64,000 nucleotides of DNA, taken from Paludibacterium yongneupense DSM 18731. Lineage in GTDB: Bacteria; Pseudomonadota; Gammaproteobacteria; Burkholderiales; Chromobacteriaceae. Of the stretch, positions 27,234 to 35,948 are shown piece after piece. Below the pieces are notes generated by a model. That model saw only the letters and a program-made list of their open reading frames with translations, ran no database searches and was not told where the DNA came from. The stretch lies in NCBI RefSeq assembly GCF_000422925.1, contig NZ_AUGZ01000004.1, forward strand, positions 62,001-126,000, given 5' to 3'. The position numbers were made by a program, and so were the translations under genes. Every line of letters begins with the position of its first letter. The first letter of the stretch is position 1.

Positions 27234-28451
27234 ATGTCTAGCTCGAGCCAACCCTATTGTGGCGAAGGTCCGGATGCTGCCGGCTTGTTCGGTCGCTTCG
27301 GCGGGTGCTATATGCCGGAAACCTTGATGCCGGCGCTTGAGAAATTGACGCTCGCCTTCGAAGCGGCGTGTGCCGATCCGGCTTTCTGGCAGCGCTACCG
27401 CGAGATTCTCACCGACTATGTCGGGCGGCCGAGCCCCTTGTTCTTCGCGGCCAATCTCAGCGCCGATCTCGGCGGTGCGCGCATCTATCTGAAGCGCGAG
27501 GACTTGAATCATACCGGCGCCCACAAAATCAATAACTGCGTCGGGCAGATCCTGCTTGCGCAGCGGATGGGCAAAAGCCGCATCATTGCCGAAACCGGGG
27601 CGGGCCAGCATGGCGTCGCCACGGCGACGGTCTGTGCCTTGTTCGGCATGGAGTGCGTGATTTTCATGGGGGCCGAGGACATGGAGCGCCAGTCGGCCAA
27701 TGTGCAGCGCATGCGGCTGCTCGGTGCCGAGGTGCGCGCGGTGCACACCGGCACCGCCACGCTCAAGGATGCGATGAACGAAGCGTTGCGCGACTGGATC
27801 ACTCACGTCGACAGCAGCTACTACCTGCTGGGCACCGCCGCCGGGCCCCATCCCTATCCGCGTCTGGTACGCGATTTCCAACGCGTGATCGGACTGGAAA
27901 CGCGCGAGCAGATGCTGAGCAAGACCGGACGCCTGCCGGATGCGATGGTGGCCTGCATCGGCGGCGGTTCGAACGCGATCGGTTTCTTTCACCCTTTGCT
28001 GGGCGATCCTGAGGTGCGTTGCTACGGTGTGGAGGCGGGCGGGCTGGGGCTGGACAGCGGCAAGCACGCGGCCAGCCTCGGCGGGGGGCGCCCGGGCGTG
28101 CTGCACGGCAATATGACCTATCTGCTGCAGGACGAGGACGGGCAAATCCAGAACGCGCATTCGGTTTCGGCCGGGCTGGATTATCCGGGCATCGGCCCCG
28201 AGCACGCGCAACTGTTCGAGAGCGGTCGCGTGCGTTACGAGTCGGTGACCGATGCCGAGGCGCTGGAGGCTTTCCACTGGCTGTGCCGGCGCGAGGGCAT
28301 CCTGCCTGCGCTGGAAAGCGCGCACGCGCTGGCTTATGTGCGCAAGCTGGCACCGACCCTGCCGGCGGACAGCCTGCTGGTCGTTTGCCTGAGCGGGCGT
28401 GGCGACAAGGATCTGGCAACCGTCCTGCACTATCAGGAGAATGCGGCATGA
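27234..28451 (+). CDS. trpB: Tryptophan synthase beta chain
   Basis: Condenses indole with serine to tryptophan using pyridoxal phosphate. The 405-residue protein has the cofactor lysine in HTGAHKINN (Lys98), the [14 protein letters not shown] segment, and the phosphate-binding GGGSNAIG loop. ATG at 27234 with AGGAAAG upstream. Its stop overlaps the trpA start (ATGA), so the two subunits are translationally coupled. The other trp genes are not here, a split layout common in this group. Confidence 0.98.
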   Translation: MSSSSQPYCGEGPDAAGLFGRFGGCYMPETLMPALEKLTLAFEAACADPAFWQRYREILTDYVGRPSPLFFAANLSADLGGARIYLKREDLNHTGAHKINNCVGQILLAQRMGKSRIIAETGAGQHGVATATVCALFGMECVIFMGAEDMERQSANVQRMRLLGAEVRAVHTGTATLKDAMNEALRDWITHVDSSYYLLGTAAGPHPYPRLVRDFQRVIGLETREQMLSKTGRLPDAMVACIGGGSNAIGFFHPLLGDPEVRCYGVEAGGLGLDSGKHAASLGGGRPGVLHGNMTYLLQDEDGQIQNAHSVSAGLDYPGIGPEHAQLFESGRVRYESVTDAEALEAFHWLCRREGILPALESAHALAYVRKLAPTLPADSLLVVCLSGRGDKDLATVLHYQENAA

Positions 28452-29230
28452 ATCGTCTCGATCAGACTCTCGCGCGTTTGCGCGGCGAAAAACGCAGTGC
28501 GCTGGCGACCTATTTCACGGCCGGCGATCCCGATTTCGATACGTCCCTGCGCCTGCTGCAAGGGCTCGCTGCAGCCGGCGCCGATGTGATCGAGTTGGGC
28601 ATGCCCTTTTCCGATCCGGTTGCCGATGGCGTCGTGATTCAGGCTGCTCACTTGCGAGCGCTGGCGGGCGGGCAGACGGTGCGCCGCACTCTGGAACTCG
28701 TCGCGCGCTTGCGCGAGACCGACGACGTGACGCCGGTGGTGCTGATGGGGTATTTCAATCCGGTGCTGCAGTATGGGGTCGAGCGTTTTCTCGGCGATGC
28801 CCGGCGCGCCGGCGTCGATGCCCTGTTACTGGTCGATCTGACCGTGGAGCCCGCCGCGCCTTATGTCGCTGCCGCGCAGGAAACCGGCATTCATCTGATC
28901 CGCATGACGGCGCCGACCACGGACGAGGCGCGTCTGAGTACGGTGCTGGATGGCGCCAGCGGTTTTGTCTACCACGTGAGCCTGACCGGGACCACGGGGG
29001 CGGCCCGCTCCGCCGCTGCCGTACCGCTGCAGGCGCTCGCACGTTTGCGCCGCCATACCGATCTGCCGCTGGCGCTCGGTTTCGGCATCCGCGAGGCATC
29101 GCAAATCGCTGCGCTTGCCGGCGCCGTCGATCTGATCGTGGTCGGCAGCCGTCTGGTCGAGACCCTGGCTGCCAGCGGGGTCGACGGGGCGCTGCAGCAG
29201 GTGCGTGATTTCGCGCACGTGCTGCGCTGA
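28448..29230 (+). CDS. trpA: Tryptophan synthase alpha chain
   Basis: Splits indole-3-glycerol phosphate to indole and glyceraldehyde 3-phosphate; indole is channelled to TrpB. A 260-residue TIM barrel with both catalytic acids in place, Glu49 ([11 protein letters not shown]) and Asp60 (DPVADG), and the phosphate-binding GFGIRE and VVGSRLVE loops. Start overlaps the trpB stop by four bases. Confidence 0.98.
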   Translation: MNRLDQTLARLRGEKRSALATYFTAGDPDFDTSLRLLQGLAAAGADVIELGMPFSDPVADGVVIQAAHLRALAGGQTVRRTLELVARLRETDDVTPVVLMGYFNPVLQYGVERFLGDARRAGVDALLLVDLTVEPAAPYVAAAQETGIHLIRMTAPTTDEARLSTVLDGASGFVYHVSLTGTTGAARSAAAVPLQALARLRRHTDLPLALGFGIREASQIAALAGAVDLIVVGSRLVETLAASGVDGALQQVRDFAHVLR

Positions 29231-29250
29231 TTCCACGGGTACGACGACGG

Positions 29251-29281
29251 CCCCGACGGCGCGGCAGCCACGCCGTCGGGG
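29251..29281 (+). terminator. Hairpin after trpA
   Basis: An 11-bp stem, CCCCGACGGCG / CGCCGTCGGGG, with a nine-base loop, 20 bases past the trpA stop. No T-run follows, so it may stabilise the mRNA 3' end or aid factor-dependent termination. Confidence 0.55.
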
Positions 29282-29414
29282 GGCGGGCTGCACGTCTTGC
29301 GGATAGAGGACGCTGTCTCGATCTCGACAGGGGAGTGGCTGTCGGCCATTCCCCTCGTGGCCAGCATCGTGCAGTATAGTCGTCTGTCATCGACTTCGAA
29401 TTTGAGAGCCCGGC

Positions 29415-30536
29415 ATGAAACTGCGCAATACCGTTCCAGCCATTCTTTTTCTCGGCGCTGCCGGCCTGTGCGCTGCCGGGGAGCCTATCGATCCGACCGT
29501 CCCGGGCAAGATCGCGCTATCGGCGCACCCCGCAGCGCCCGGCGAGGCGGGGCGGGTCATCGCGCACGAAGACGGGCCGTTCGATTTTTTTCCGCTGCTT
29601 CTGTGCCATGGCCAGAATACCTGTCCGCAGCAGTTGGTGAAGATGCGCGAATCCAACATGGACAAGCCGCTGTCGCAGCAGCTGCATTTCGTGAAGGTGT
29701 CGATCCGGACCCTGAGCGACGGCAGCTGGGTCGTCGCTCACGACGATACCCAATACATCGTTCCTTTTCTCTCTTCCGCACACAAGCGGCATTCCGCCCC
29801 GCCCGGCGCCACGGTGCTGAGCCGCCTGCCAGCGAATAAGAAAATACTGGCGCTCACCGGCCCTGGCGGCCGTCGCGAATACATCGTCTACGATGGTTCG
29901 CCCGCGCAGAAGGCCGGCATCGCCGCGGCCGGCCGGCGATTGCGGCCCTTGTCGCATCTGCCGCGCTCGCAGCAGATCGTGGCCGTGACATTGAGTACGA
30001 TCGATTCCGCGCAATTCGATCGCTACAAGGCGCAGTACCAGGAAAAATTCGATGTCTACCGTCTGAAAGACTATGTCGCCGCCGATGGCGACGGCGCTTT
30101 CAATTTCATGCTGTATTTCAAGACCGACCCCAACCCCGCCATCGTGGACGAGATCGATGCCCTCGGCATCAATCGGCGCACGATTCTGGAGTCGCGCGGC
30201 AATCGGGACGCACAATGGGTGCACGAGCATCAGGGAAGCAAGGGCGGCATTTTCTTTACCGGCCGCGTCGACTCCCCGACCGCGCTGTCGCAGTTGCTGG
30301 CACAGGCCGCCGACTATGGCCGGCAGATGTGGGCGATCGAAGTCGAGCATAACGCCTACACCGCCGAGGTGGTTGCCCGGGTCAATGCGACCCCGTACAT
30401 CAGCGAGGTCGACGCGATGCCGTACGCGCAGCAGGAGGTCTTCGCGACCGGTTGTCGCAAAACGCTGGTCGGCCTGGACAGTGCGATCACCATGACGAGC
30501 CGGCCCCTGGGCTGCCTGAAGATGATGGGCGAGTAA
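29415..30536 (+). CDS. Secreted protein, distant resemblance to phosphodiesterase TIM barrels
   Basis: A 373-residue protein with a signal peptide (residues 1-21, ending CAAG). I do not firmly recognise it. RVIAHEDGPF, followed by VSIRTLSDGSWVVAHDDTQY, resembles the HRG...E-x-D...DG...HDD layout of glycerophosphodiester phosphodiesterases and related PLC-like barrels, but with an altered first motif. Later parts (GRVDSPTALSQLLAQAADYG, WAIEVEHNAY) fit barrel strands. Four or more cysteines suggest a periplasmic or exported protein with disulfides. Monocistronic. Confidence 0.6.
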   Translation: MKLRNTVPAILFLGAAGLCAAGEPIDPTVPGKIALSAHPAAPGEAGRVIAHEDGPFDFFPLLLCHGQNTCPQQLVKMRESNMDKPLSQQLHFVKVSIRTLSDGSWVVAHDDTQYIVPFLSSAHKRHSAPPGATVLSRLPANKKILALTGPGGRREYIVYDGSPAQKAGIAAAGRRLRPLSHLPRSQQIVAVTLSTIDSAQFDRYKAQYQEKFDVYRLKDYVAADGDGAFNFMLYFKTDPNPAIVDEIDALGINRRTILESRGNRDAQWVHEHQGSKGGIFFTGRVDSPTALSQLLAQAADYGRQMWAIEVEHNAYTAEVVARVNATPYISEVDAMPYAQQEVFATGCRKTLVGLDSAITMTSRPLGCLKMMGE

Positions 30537-30561
30537 GCGCGGCCGGAGTGGCGGAGGCGCT

Positions 30562-31083
30562 TCAGCCGTCGACCGGGTGCCGTGGCGTATCCATGATCAG
30601 TTGGTAAAAGGCGAGATCGAGCCAGCGGCCGAACTTGAACGCCGCCTCGCGCACGGTGCCCGCGTGGACGAAGCCCGCACGCAGATGCAGGGTGATGCTG
30701 GCTTCGTTGTCGGCATCGATGCCGCCGATCAGGGTGTGCATGTCGCGCTCGCGTGCAGCGGCGATGACATCCTGCAGCAAGCGGCGTCCGATGCCGGCGC
30801 CGCGGTGCCCGGGGTGGACGTAGATCGAATGCTCGGCCGTGTACTTGTTGGCGGGGCGCGAACGGAAAGCGCCGTAGCTGGCGAAGCCCAGCAGCTCACC
30901 CTGTTCGTTTTCATAGCCTATGACCGGCAGCCCCTGCGCTTGCTTGTCGGCGAACCAGGCGGTCATCGTCTCCATCGTCCGCGGCGCGTAGTCGTAGAGC
31001 GCAGTCGAGTTGGCGATGGCGTCGTTGAAAATGTCGAGAATGGCGCGCGCGTGGCGCTGCTCGTTACAGTCGACCCGATGCAT
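30562..31083 (-). CDS. GNAT acetyltransferase, phosphinothricin/methionine-sulfone type
   Basis: A 173-residue acetyltransferase of the Pat/YncA group: AILDIFNDAIANSTALYDY, then EHSIYVHPGHRGAGIGRRLLQDVI (acetyl-CoA site RGAGIG), and GGIDADNEASITLHLRAGF. Relatives acetylate methionine sulfone, sulfoximine or the glufosinate-like amino acids. It is divergent from an XRE-cupin regulator with a perfect 14-bp palindrome between them, so it is probably that regulator's target. Confidence 0.9.
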   Translation of the reverse strand: MHRVDCNEQRHARAILDIFNDAIANSTALYDYAPRTMETMTAWFADKQAQGLPVIGYENEQGELLGFASYGAFRSRPANKYTAEHSIYVHPGHRGAGIGRRLLQDVIAAARERDMHTLIGGIDADNEASITLHLRAGFVHAGTVREAAFKFGRWLDLAFYQLIMDTPRHPVDG

Positions 31084-31109
31084 GCGATCCCTTTCCGGAA
31101 AGAATGATT

Positions 31110-31123
31110 TCTACTATAGTAGA
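31110..31123. promoter_or_regulatory. Perfect palindrome between GNAT and XRE-cupin genes
   Basis: TCTACTATAGTAGA is a perfect 14-bp palindrome 27 bases before the GNAT start and 40 before the regulator start. Position and symmetry suit a dimeric repressor site controlling both genes. Confidence 0.5.
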
Positions 31124-31162
31124 CGCGGCATCTCCTATTGTAAACATTCCGGAACCGCGCTC

Positions 31163-31720
31163 ATGACTATCGAAACCTTGATCGCTTCACGCTTGCTGGC
31201 GCTGCGCCGGCACAAGGCGCTGTCGCTCGCCGCGCTGGCCGAAGTGTCCGGCGTGAGCCGCGCCATGATCTCGAAGATCGAGCGCGGGGACAGCAGCCCG
31301 AGCGCGACGATACTCGGCCGATTGGCAGCGGGGCTGGGGGTATCGCTCGCGCAATTGCTGGTCGAGGAGGAACCCGGCCCCGCGCGTCGGTTGCGCCGGC
31401 GTGCGGAGCAGGCGCTGTGGCGCGATCCCGAGGCCGGCTATCTGCGACGGCAGGTCAACGAGCGCGATCCAGCGACCGGGGTCGAACTGGTCGAGGTCGA
31501 ACTGCCGCCGTCGGCGCGGATCGCGTATCCGCCCTGGCAGGGCAAGCCGTACCGTCAGCGTCTGTGGTTGCTTGCCGGCGTGCTGGGGGTCGATTATGGC
31601 AGCGAGTCCTACCGTCTGGAGATCGGCGACTGCCTCGATTTTTGTGTCGACCGGCCGTTGACGTTCACCGCCATGGAGGCGGCCGCGTGCCGTTATCTGC
31701 TGGTCATGTCCGCCGACTGA
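31163..31720 (+). CDS. XRE-family regulator with C-terminal cupin domain
   Basis: A 185-residue regulator: helix-turn-helix at about residues 12-66 (LSLAALAEVSGVSRAMISKIERG) and a cupin sensing domain at about 95-185. Such proteins often repress a neighbouring catabolic or acetyltransferase gene and sense its substrate. ATG at 31163. Divergent from the GNAT gene across a palindrome; the next gene, a glutamine amidotransferase, converges from the opposite strand. Confidence 0.92.
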   Translation: MTIETLIASRLLALRRHKALSLAALAEVSGVSRAMISKIERGDSSPSATILGRLAAGLGVSLAQLLVEEEPGPARRLRRRAEQALWRDPEAGYLRRQVNERDPATGVELVEVELPPSARIAYPPWQGKPYRQRLWLLAGVLGVDYGSESYRLEIGDCLDFCVDRPLTFTAMEAAACRYLLVMSAD

Positions 31721-31725
31721 ATTCT

Positions 31726-32418
31726 TCAGTCTTTCCAGCCGCACCCTTGCAGCCAGTTTTCCATCAGGATCGCACCGGCGCGTCCGCGCGCGGCGTGCGA
31801 TTGCTCGCGCAGGGTGGGGATGTCGATCGCGGCCTGTTTCAATTCGTCGACATGGCCGATCAGCCAGGGCTCGATGTCCGGACCGAACACTTCGGGATGG
31901 AACTGCAGTGCGAGTACCTTGTCGCCGCAGGAAAAGGCCTGGTGCGGAGTCAGCGCGCTCGAGGCGAGCAAGTCGGCGCCGGCCGGCAGATCGAAGGTAT
32001 CGCCATGCCAATGCAGCACCGGTTCGTTTTCGAGGGCGGACAGACAGGAGGCACGTCCGGCTTCGGTCAGGGCGAGTGCGGACCAGCCTATCTCTTTGGC
32101 CGGGCCCGGGTAGACGCGCGCGCCGAGCGCGGCAGCCATCAACTGGGCGCCGAGGCAAATGCCCAGCGTCGGGCGTCCGTGCTGCAGCCGGCGGGCGATG
32201 CCGGCGATCTCGGCGCCAAGCCAGGGGTAGATCCCGTCTTCGTACACGCCTATCGGTCCGCCGAGCACCACGACCAGTTCGGCATCGTCCCATTCGCCTT
32301 CCGCGATGGCGTCGACGCCGGCCTGGCGGTAGTCGATGACGAAACCTTTGCGCGTCAGAACGTCGGCAAGCAGACCGAGGTCTTCGAAAGCGAGGTGGCG
32401 CAGAACGATACAGTGCAT
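31726..32418 (-). CDS. Class I glutamine amidotransferase-like protein
   Basis: A 230-residue stand-alone triad amidotransferase or hydrolase resembling the GMP-synthase glutaminase domain (YfeJ-like). The nucleophile cysteine lies in GICLGAQLMAAALG, and the His-Glu pair in LQFHPEV. No synthetase domain or partner gene is adjacent. Relatives hydrolyse glutamine or gamma-glutamyl compounds; the acceptor is unknown. ATG at 32418. Confidence 0.88.
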   Translation of the reverse strand: MHCIVLRHLAFEDLGLLADVLTRKGFVIDYRQAGVDAIAEGEWDDAELVVVLGGPIGVYEDGIYPWLGAEIAGIARRLQHGRPTLGICLGAQLMAAALGARVYPGPAKEIGWSALALTEAGRASCLSALENEPVLHWHGDTFDLPAGADLLASSALTPHQAFSCGDKVLALQFHPEVFGPDIEPWLIGHVDELKQAAIDIPTLREQSHAARGRAGAILMENWLQGCGWKD

Positions 32419-32458
32419 GGCAGTCTTCCTTGACGATAGAAAGGAGCGGGGCGCGTGT

Positions 32459-32761
32459 TCAGGGTACGGCGCTTCGCCGTGCGCGGGCGATCACGCCGGC
32501 CGTTTCGGCCGCCGTCTGCTCCCTGACGAAGCGGTGCAGCGCATCCTGATTCATGCGCGGATGCCACACCTGCCCGATCTGGATGCCGGGCATCTCGTCG
32601 TCGATCGGGATTATCGCCAGCCCGGTACCGTAATGTTGTATCACAGTTGCGATGATGTCCGGAAGGATGGCGACGGCAGGCACGGTGCGCAGGAGGATGG
32701 CCGGAATCGCGAGCAGACTGGCGGCGGACGCCGGCAAGCGCTCGCGCACTCGCGCAATGCG
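32459..32761 (-). pseudogene. 3' remnant of a LysR-family regulator gene
   Basis: About 100 codons match the end of a LysR effector domain: LLRTVPAVAILPDIIATVIQ, then LAIIPIDDEMPGIQIGQVW and HPRMNQDALHRFVREQ, the last being the typical end of the W-H-x-R-x-x-x-D-x-x-H-R-W-x-R group. The DNA-binding domain and first half of the effector domain are missing; upstream codons in the same frame are unrelated. A deletion seems to have joined it to the remnant on the other strand. Confidence 0.7.
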
Positions 32762-32770
32762 GCGGGCCTC

Positions 32771-32983
32771 GGTTTTTACGGCACAGGCCGCGTTCCGATC
32801 GCGGCGAATACCATGCCGACGATGGTGCTGCAGGTGTCCGGTTCCGATGTGCCGACCACCGGCCTGTTGCTCTCGACCGGTTTTGTCGGCGGGATCCCGT
32901 TCTCCACACTCTATGCCAAGCCGCTGCCTTCGCAGAATCTCGAACCCGGTTTGCGAACAGCCATGATGCTGGTGTCTTGCTAG
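32771..32983 (+). pseudogene. 3' remnant of a membrane transporter gene (MFS-like)
   Basis: About 70 codons, GFYGTGRVPIAANTMPTMVL through GLLLSTGFVGGIPF to GLRTAMMLVSC, resemble the last part of a major-facilitator drug transporter (two helices and the F/L-R-T-A-x-x-L ending). The remainder of the gene is gone. It starts ten bases from the LysR remnant on the opposite strand, so the two probably mark one deletion that removed a divergent regulator-transporter pair. The family call is tentative. Confidence 0.45.
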
Positions 32984-33146
32984 ACTGTTTCCGGCTCGAA
33001 TTCCGGGCCGGGATCGCGCAGGCGGCCCGGATAGGCTTGCAGAAGCGGTTCTACTGAGCCGCCGCCGTCCGTGCGCGGTGGCGGATATTGCCATGCGCCG
33101 CCATGCGACGTAAGGTGTTCCGTATCGTATCGATGGGGGGTGCACC

Positions 33147-33845
33147 ATGCATCGCTCGCGCTGTCCGTTTCTCCGTTCCTTGTTCATGGCGACCGTCATG
33201 ATGATTCTGCCGTCGCTGGCCGCGGCGATGAGCATCGACCTGTCGGCGGAGTCGACCCGAAGCGCTCCTAACGATCAGTTCGAGGCGGTCGCCTTCTCGG
33301 AGGCAGGCGGGGCTTCGCCCAGCGCCGTCGCCCGCATGGTGAATCAGCAGCTTGCCGCGGCCCTGGTCACGGCCCGCCGCTACCCGGGCGTACGGGTGCG
33401 CAGCGGCGCGACCCAGACCTTTCCCGTCTACGGCAAGGACGGGCGCATCGATGGCTGGCGTATGCGCTCAGAATTGCTGCTGCAGTCGCAGGATGCGACG
33501 GTGCTATCCGAACTGATCGCTGCGTGGCAGACCACGCTGGGCATTGCCAGGTTGCAGGCGCAGCCCTCGGCGCAAACCCGCATGAGCGTGGAGAATGCCG
33601 CCACCCTCGATGCCATCGCCGCTTTTCGCGCCAAGGCGCAGGCCATCGCCGATGTCTTCGGCAAACCGTATCGCATCAAGCAGCTGACCGTGGGCGGCAA
33701 CGATAGGCCGCGTGCGCCGGTGATGATGCGCGCCCTGGCTGCGTCCGCCGGGCCGTCGCCCGCGCCGCTGGAGGCCGGGGAGTCGGAAATCGGCGTCACG
33801 GTCACCGGGCAGATTCTGATCGACGAGCCGCCGAGCGGACACTGA
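33147..33845 (+). CDS. Periplasmic SIMPL-domain (DUF541) protein
   Basis: A 232-residue secreted protein: signal peptide about residues 1-27 (ending AAA), then a SIMPL/DUF541 domain with AVARMVNQQLAAALVTARRY, GWRMRSELLLQSQDA, and ATLDAIAAFRAKAQAIADVFGK. The family includes BP26 and YggE, which oligomerise in the periplasm and are linked to oxidative stress; the function is not settled. Start ATG at 33147 after GGGGGG; 22 bases before the zinc alcohol dehydrogenase gene, possibly co-transcribed. Confidence 0.85.
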   Translation: MHRSRCPFLRSLFMATVMMILPSLAAAMSIDLSAESTRSAPNDQFEAVAFSEAGGASPSAVARMVNQQLAAALVTARRYPGVRVRSGATQTFPVYGKDGRIDGWRMRSELLLQSQDATVLSELIAAWQTTLGIARLQAQPSAQTRMSVENAATLDAIAAFRAKAQAIADVFGKPYRIKQLTVGGNDRPRAPVMMRALAASAGPSPAPLEAGESEIGVTVTGQILIDEPPSGH

Positions 33846-33867
33846 TGCAGCGTAGCGGGAGAAGTCC

Positions 33868-34851
33868 ATGCTGGCCATGATTCTGGAGTCGCCGCGCACC
33901 CCTTTGCGCCAGGTGGACCTGCCGCTGCCGCAGGCCGGACCGGGTCAGGTTCTGCTGCGGGTCGAGGCATGCGGCGTGTGCCGCACCGATCTGCACCTGG
34001 TCGATGGCGAATTGCCCGAGCCGCGGCTGCCCATCGTTCCCGGGCATGAGATCGTCGGTCGCGTGGCGGCGCTGGGAGAGGGGGTGGGTGCTTTCACTGT
34101 CGGACAGCGCCTGGGGGTGCCGTGGTTGGGATGGACATGCGGATGTTGCGACTTCTGTACGAGCGGGCGGGAAAATCTGTGCGATGCCGCGCGTTTTACC
34201 GGCTACCAGATCCACGGCGGCTATGCCGAGTACACCGTAGCCGACCAGCGCTATTGTTTTCCGTTGCCGGAGACGGTTCCCGCGATCGAACTGGCGCCGC
34301 TGCTATGTGCGGGGCTGATCGGCTACCGCGCGCTGGCCATGGTGCCGGACGCGCGCTGCATCGGCCTGTACGGTTTCGGTGCGGCCGCCCATATTCTCGC
34401 CCAGGTATTGAACTACCAGCAGCGGCGCTTCCATGCGTTTACCCGCAACGGCGATTCGGCGGCGCAGGATTTCGCCCGCCGCCTCGGCGCGGCCTGGGCC
34501 GGCGACAGCGATGCGAGCGCGCCGGAGCCGCTCGATGCCGCGCTGATTTTCGCGCCGGCAGGCGAGTTGGTCCCCGCTGCGTTGGGCCAGGTCAGGAAAG
34601 GCGGGACGGTCGTGTGCGCCGGGATTCACATGAGCGATATCCCGGCTTTTCCCTATCGCGAACTGTGGGGCGAGCGCTGCTTGCGTTCGGTCGCAAATCT
34701 GACGCGCGAGGACGGGCTGCGTTTTCTCGACATCGTGGCCGCGACGCCGATTCGCACCGAGGTGCGTGGCTATGCTTTGGATCAGGCCAATTCGGCTCTG
34801 TCCGATCTGAGGTCCGGCGCCCTGATCGGTGCGGCGGTATTGCTGCCCTGA
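33868..34851 (+). CDS. Zinc-dependent alcohol dehydrogenase-like oxidoreductase
   Basis: A 327-residue medium-chain dehydrogenase. The catalytic zinc site is in ACGVCRTDLHL and PGHEIVGRV, the structural zinc cysteines in TCGCCDFCTSGRENLC, and the nucleotide fold is degenerate (GLYGFGAAAH replaces GxGxxG). It resembles the AdhA-like subgroup that lacks a well-formed dinucleotide loop. Its last 70 bases overlap the 3' end of an AraC gene on the other strand. Confidence 0.87.
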   Translation: MLAMILESPRTPLRQVDLPLPQAGPGQVLLRVEACGVCRTDLHLVDGELPEPRLPIVPGHEIVGRVAALGEGVGAFTVGQRLGVPWLGWTCGCCDFCTSGRENLCDAARFTGYQIHGGYAEYTVADQRYCFPLPETVPAIELAPLLCAGLIGYRALAMVPDARCIGLYGFGAAAHILAQVLNYQQRRFHAFTRNGDSAAQDFARRLGAAWAGDSDASAPEPLDAALIFAPAGELVPAALGQVRKGGTVVCAGIHMSDIPAFPYRELWGERCLRSVANLTREDGLRFLDIVAATPIRTEVRGYALDQANSALSDLRSGALIGAAVLLP

Positions 34852-35747
34852 GCGTGCGTCATGTCGCGGGTCGCGGCGAGTTCCAGCGCCGGGCTGCGTC
34901 CGAAATAGCGTTTGAATTCGCGGCTGAACTGGGATGCGCTTTCGTAGCCGACCAGATTGGCCGCGGCGCTGACGCTGAATCCGTCCTGAACCAGCAGCAG
35001 CCAGGCTTTGTGCAGCCGCACGCTCTTCAGATATTGCAGGGGCGACGTCAGTGTCATTTCCTTGAAATTGTGATGAAAGGCCGAAATGCTCATATTGGCC
35101 TCTCGCGCGAGAGTGTCGATATCGAGTAGCGAGGCGTATTCGGTATGAATGCGGCGCAGCGTGCGGGCGATGCGGCCGTAACTGCCGTGCCGGCCTGCGA
35201 GCGCACGCAAGGCCGATCCCTGGCTGCCTTGCAGTGCGCGAAACAGAATTTCCCGCGCGTACTGCGGCCCCAGGATCTGACGCTGCATGGGATCGTGCAG
35301 CATGCGCAGCAGGCGCAGCACCGCATCGCGCATCCCGGCGTCGAGCTCGACCGAAGCCATCGGCGCCCCGGGGTGGGTCTCGGTGTCCAGCATGGTGTCG
35401 CGGCTTTCTTCCATTTGCAGGATCAGCGTTTTCAGCTGCCCTATTTCGACATCGATGCGCACCCCGAGCAGGGGAGCGTCCGGGCTGGCCCGGGTTTCGC
35501 ATTCGAAAGGCAGCGGCACCGACATCACCAGATAGCGGTCGGGGTCGTAAATATAGCTGCTGTCGCCGAAGTAGCCAGTTTTACTGCCTTGCGCGAGCAC
35601 GATGATGCCGGGTTCGTAGAACACCGGCGCCCGCGGCACTTCGTGTTCCACCCTGAACAGCGAAACGCCGGGCAATGCGGTCGGGCGTGCCCCGTCCTGC
35701 GTGTGCAAGGCCGCGATCAGGCGCGCCATTTCGGTCGGGTCGTGCAT
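34782..35747 (-). CDS. AraC-family regulator (with AraC-type N-terminal domain)
   Basis: A 321-residue regulator: an N-terminal cupin-like domain (VPRAPVFYEPGIIVLAQGSK, PDRYLVMSVPLPFECE) and C-terminal paired helix-turn-helices (LAREANMSISAFHHNFKEMT; AANLVGYESASQFSREFKRYFG). ATG at 35747 with GGAG upstream. This type commonly regulates a divergent alcohol dehydrogenase or reductase, here the YahK-like gene at 35949, and perhaps the convergent dehydrogenase too. Confidence 0.93.
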   Translation of the reverse strand: MHDPTEMARLIAALHTQDGARPTALPGVSLFRVEHEVPRAPVFYEPGIIVLAQGSKTGYFGDSSYIYDPDRYLVMSVPLPFECETRASPDAPLLGVRIDVEIGQLKTLILQMEESRDTMLDTETHPGAPMASVELDAGMRDAVLRLLRMLHDPMQRQILGPQYAREILFRALQGSQGSALRALAGRHGSYGRIARTLRRIHTEYASLLDIDTLAREANMSISAFHHNFKEMTLTSPLQYLKSVRLHKAWLLLVQDGFSVSAAANLVGYESASQFSREFKRYFGRSPALELAATRDMTHAQGSNTAAPIRAPDLRSDRAELA

Positions 35748-35948
35748 GCTTCTGCTCCGTAACTCTGTTCGGGAAGATAAATGTAGCAAACAATGGGGAT
35801 GAGCAGCACCCGGACTCCGGCTCTTTGCACAAATAGGCATGTAATCCGCAGGAACGGGTATTCTGCCCGCGCCGACCCTGTTCAATAATGGTGGCCACTA
35901 TCCGTCCGCATGGCGGGGGGATGTCCTCTGACACCACGGGAGCATCAT

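Noticed and set aside
32459-33235. A single 258-residue minus-strand protein
   Set aside because: Only its last 100 residues resemble a LysR effector domain; the first part is low-complexity shadow sequence with no DNA-binding domain.
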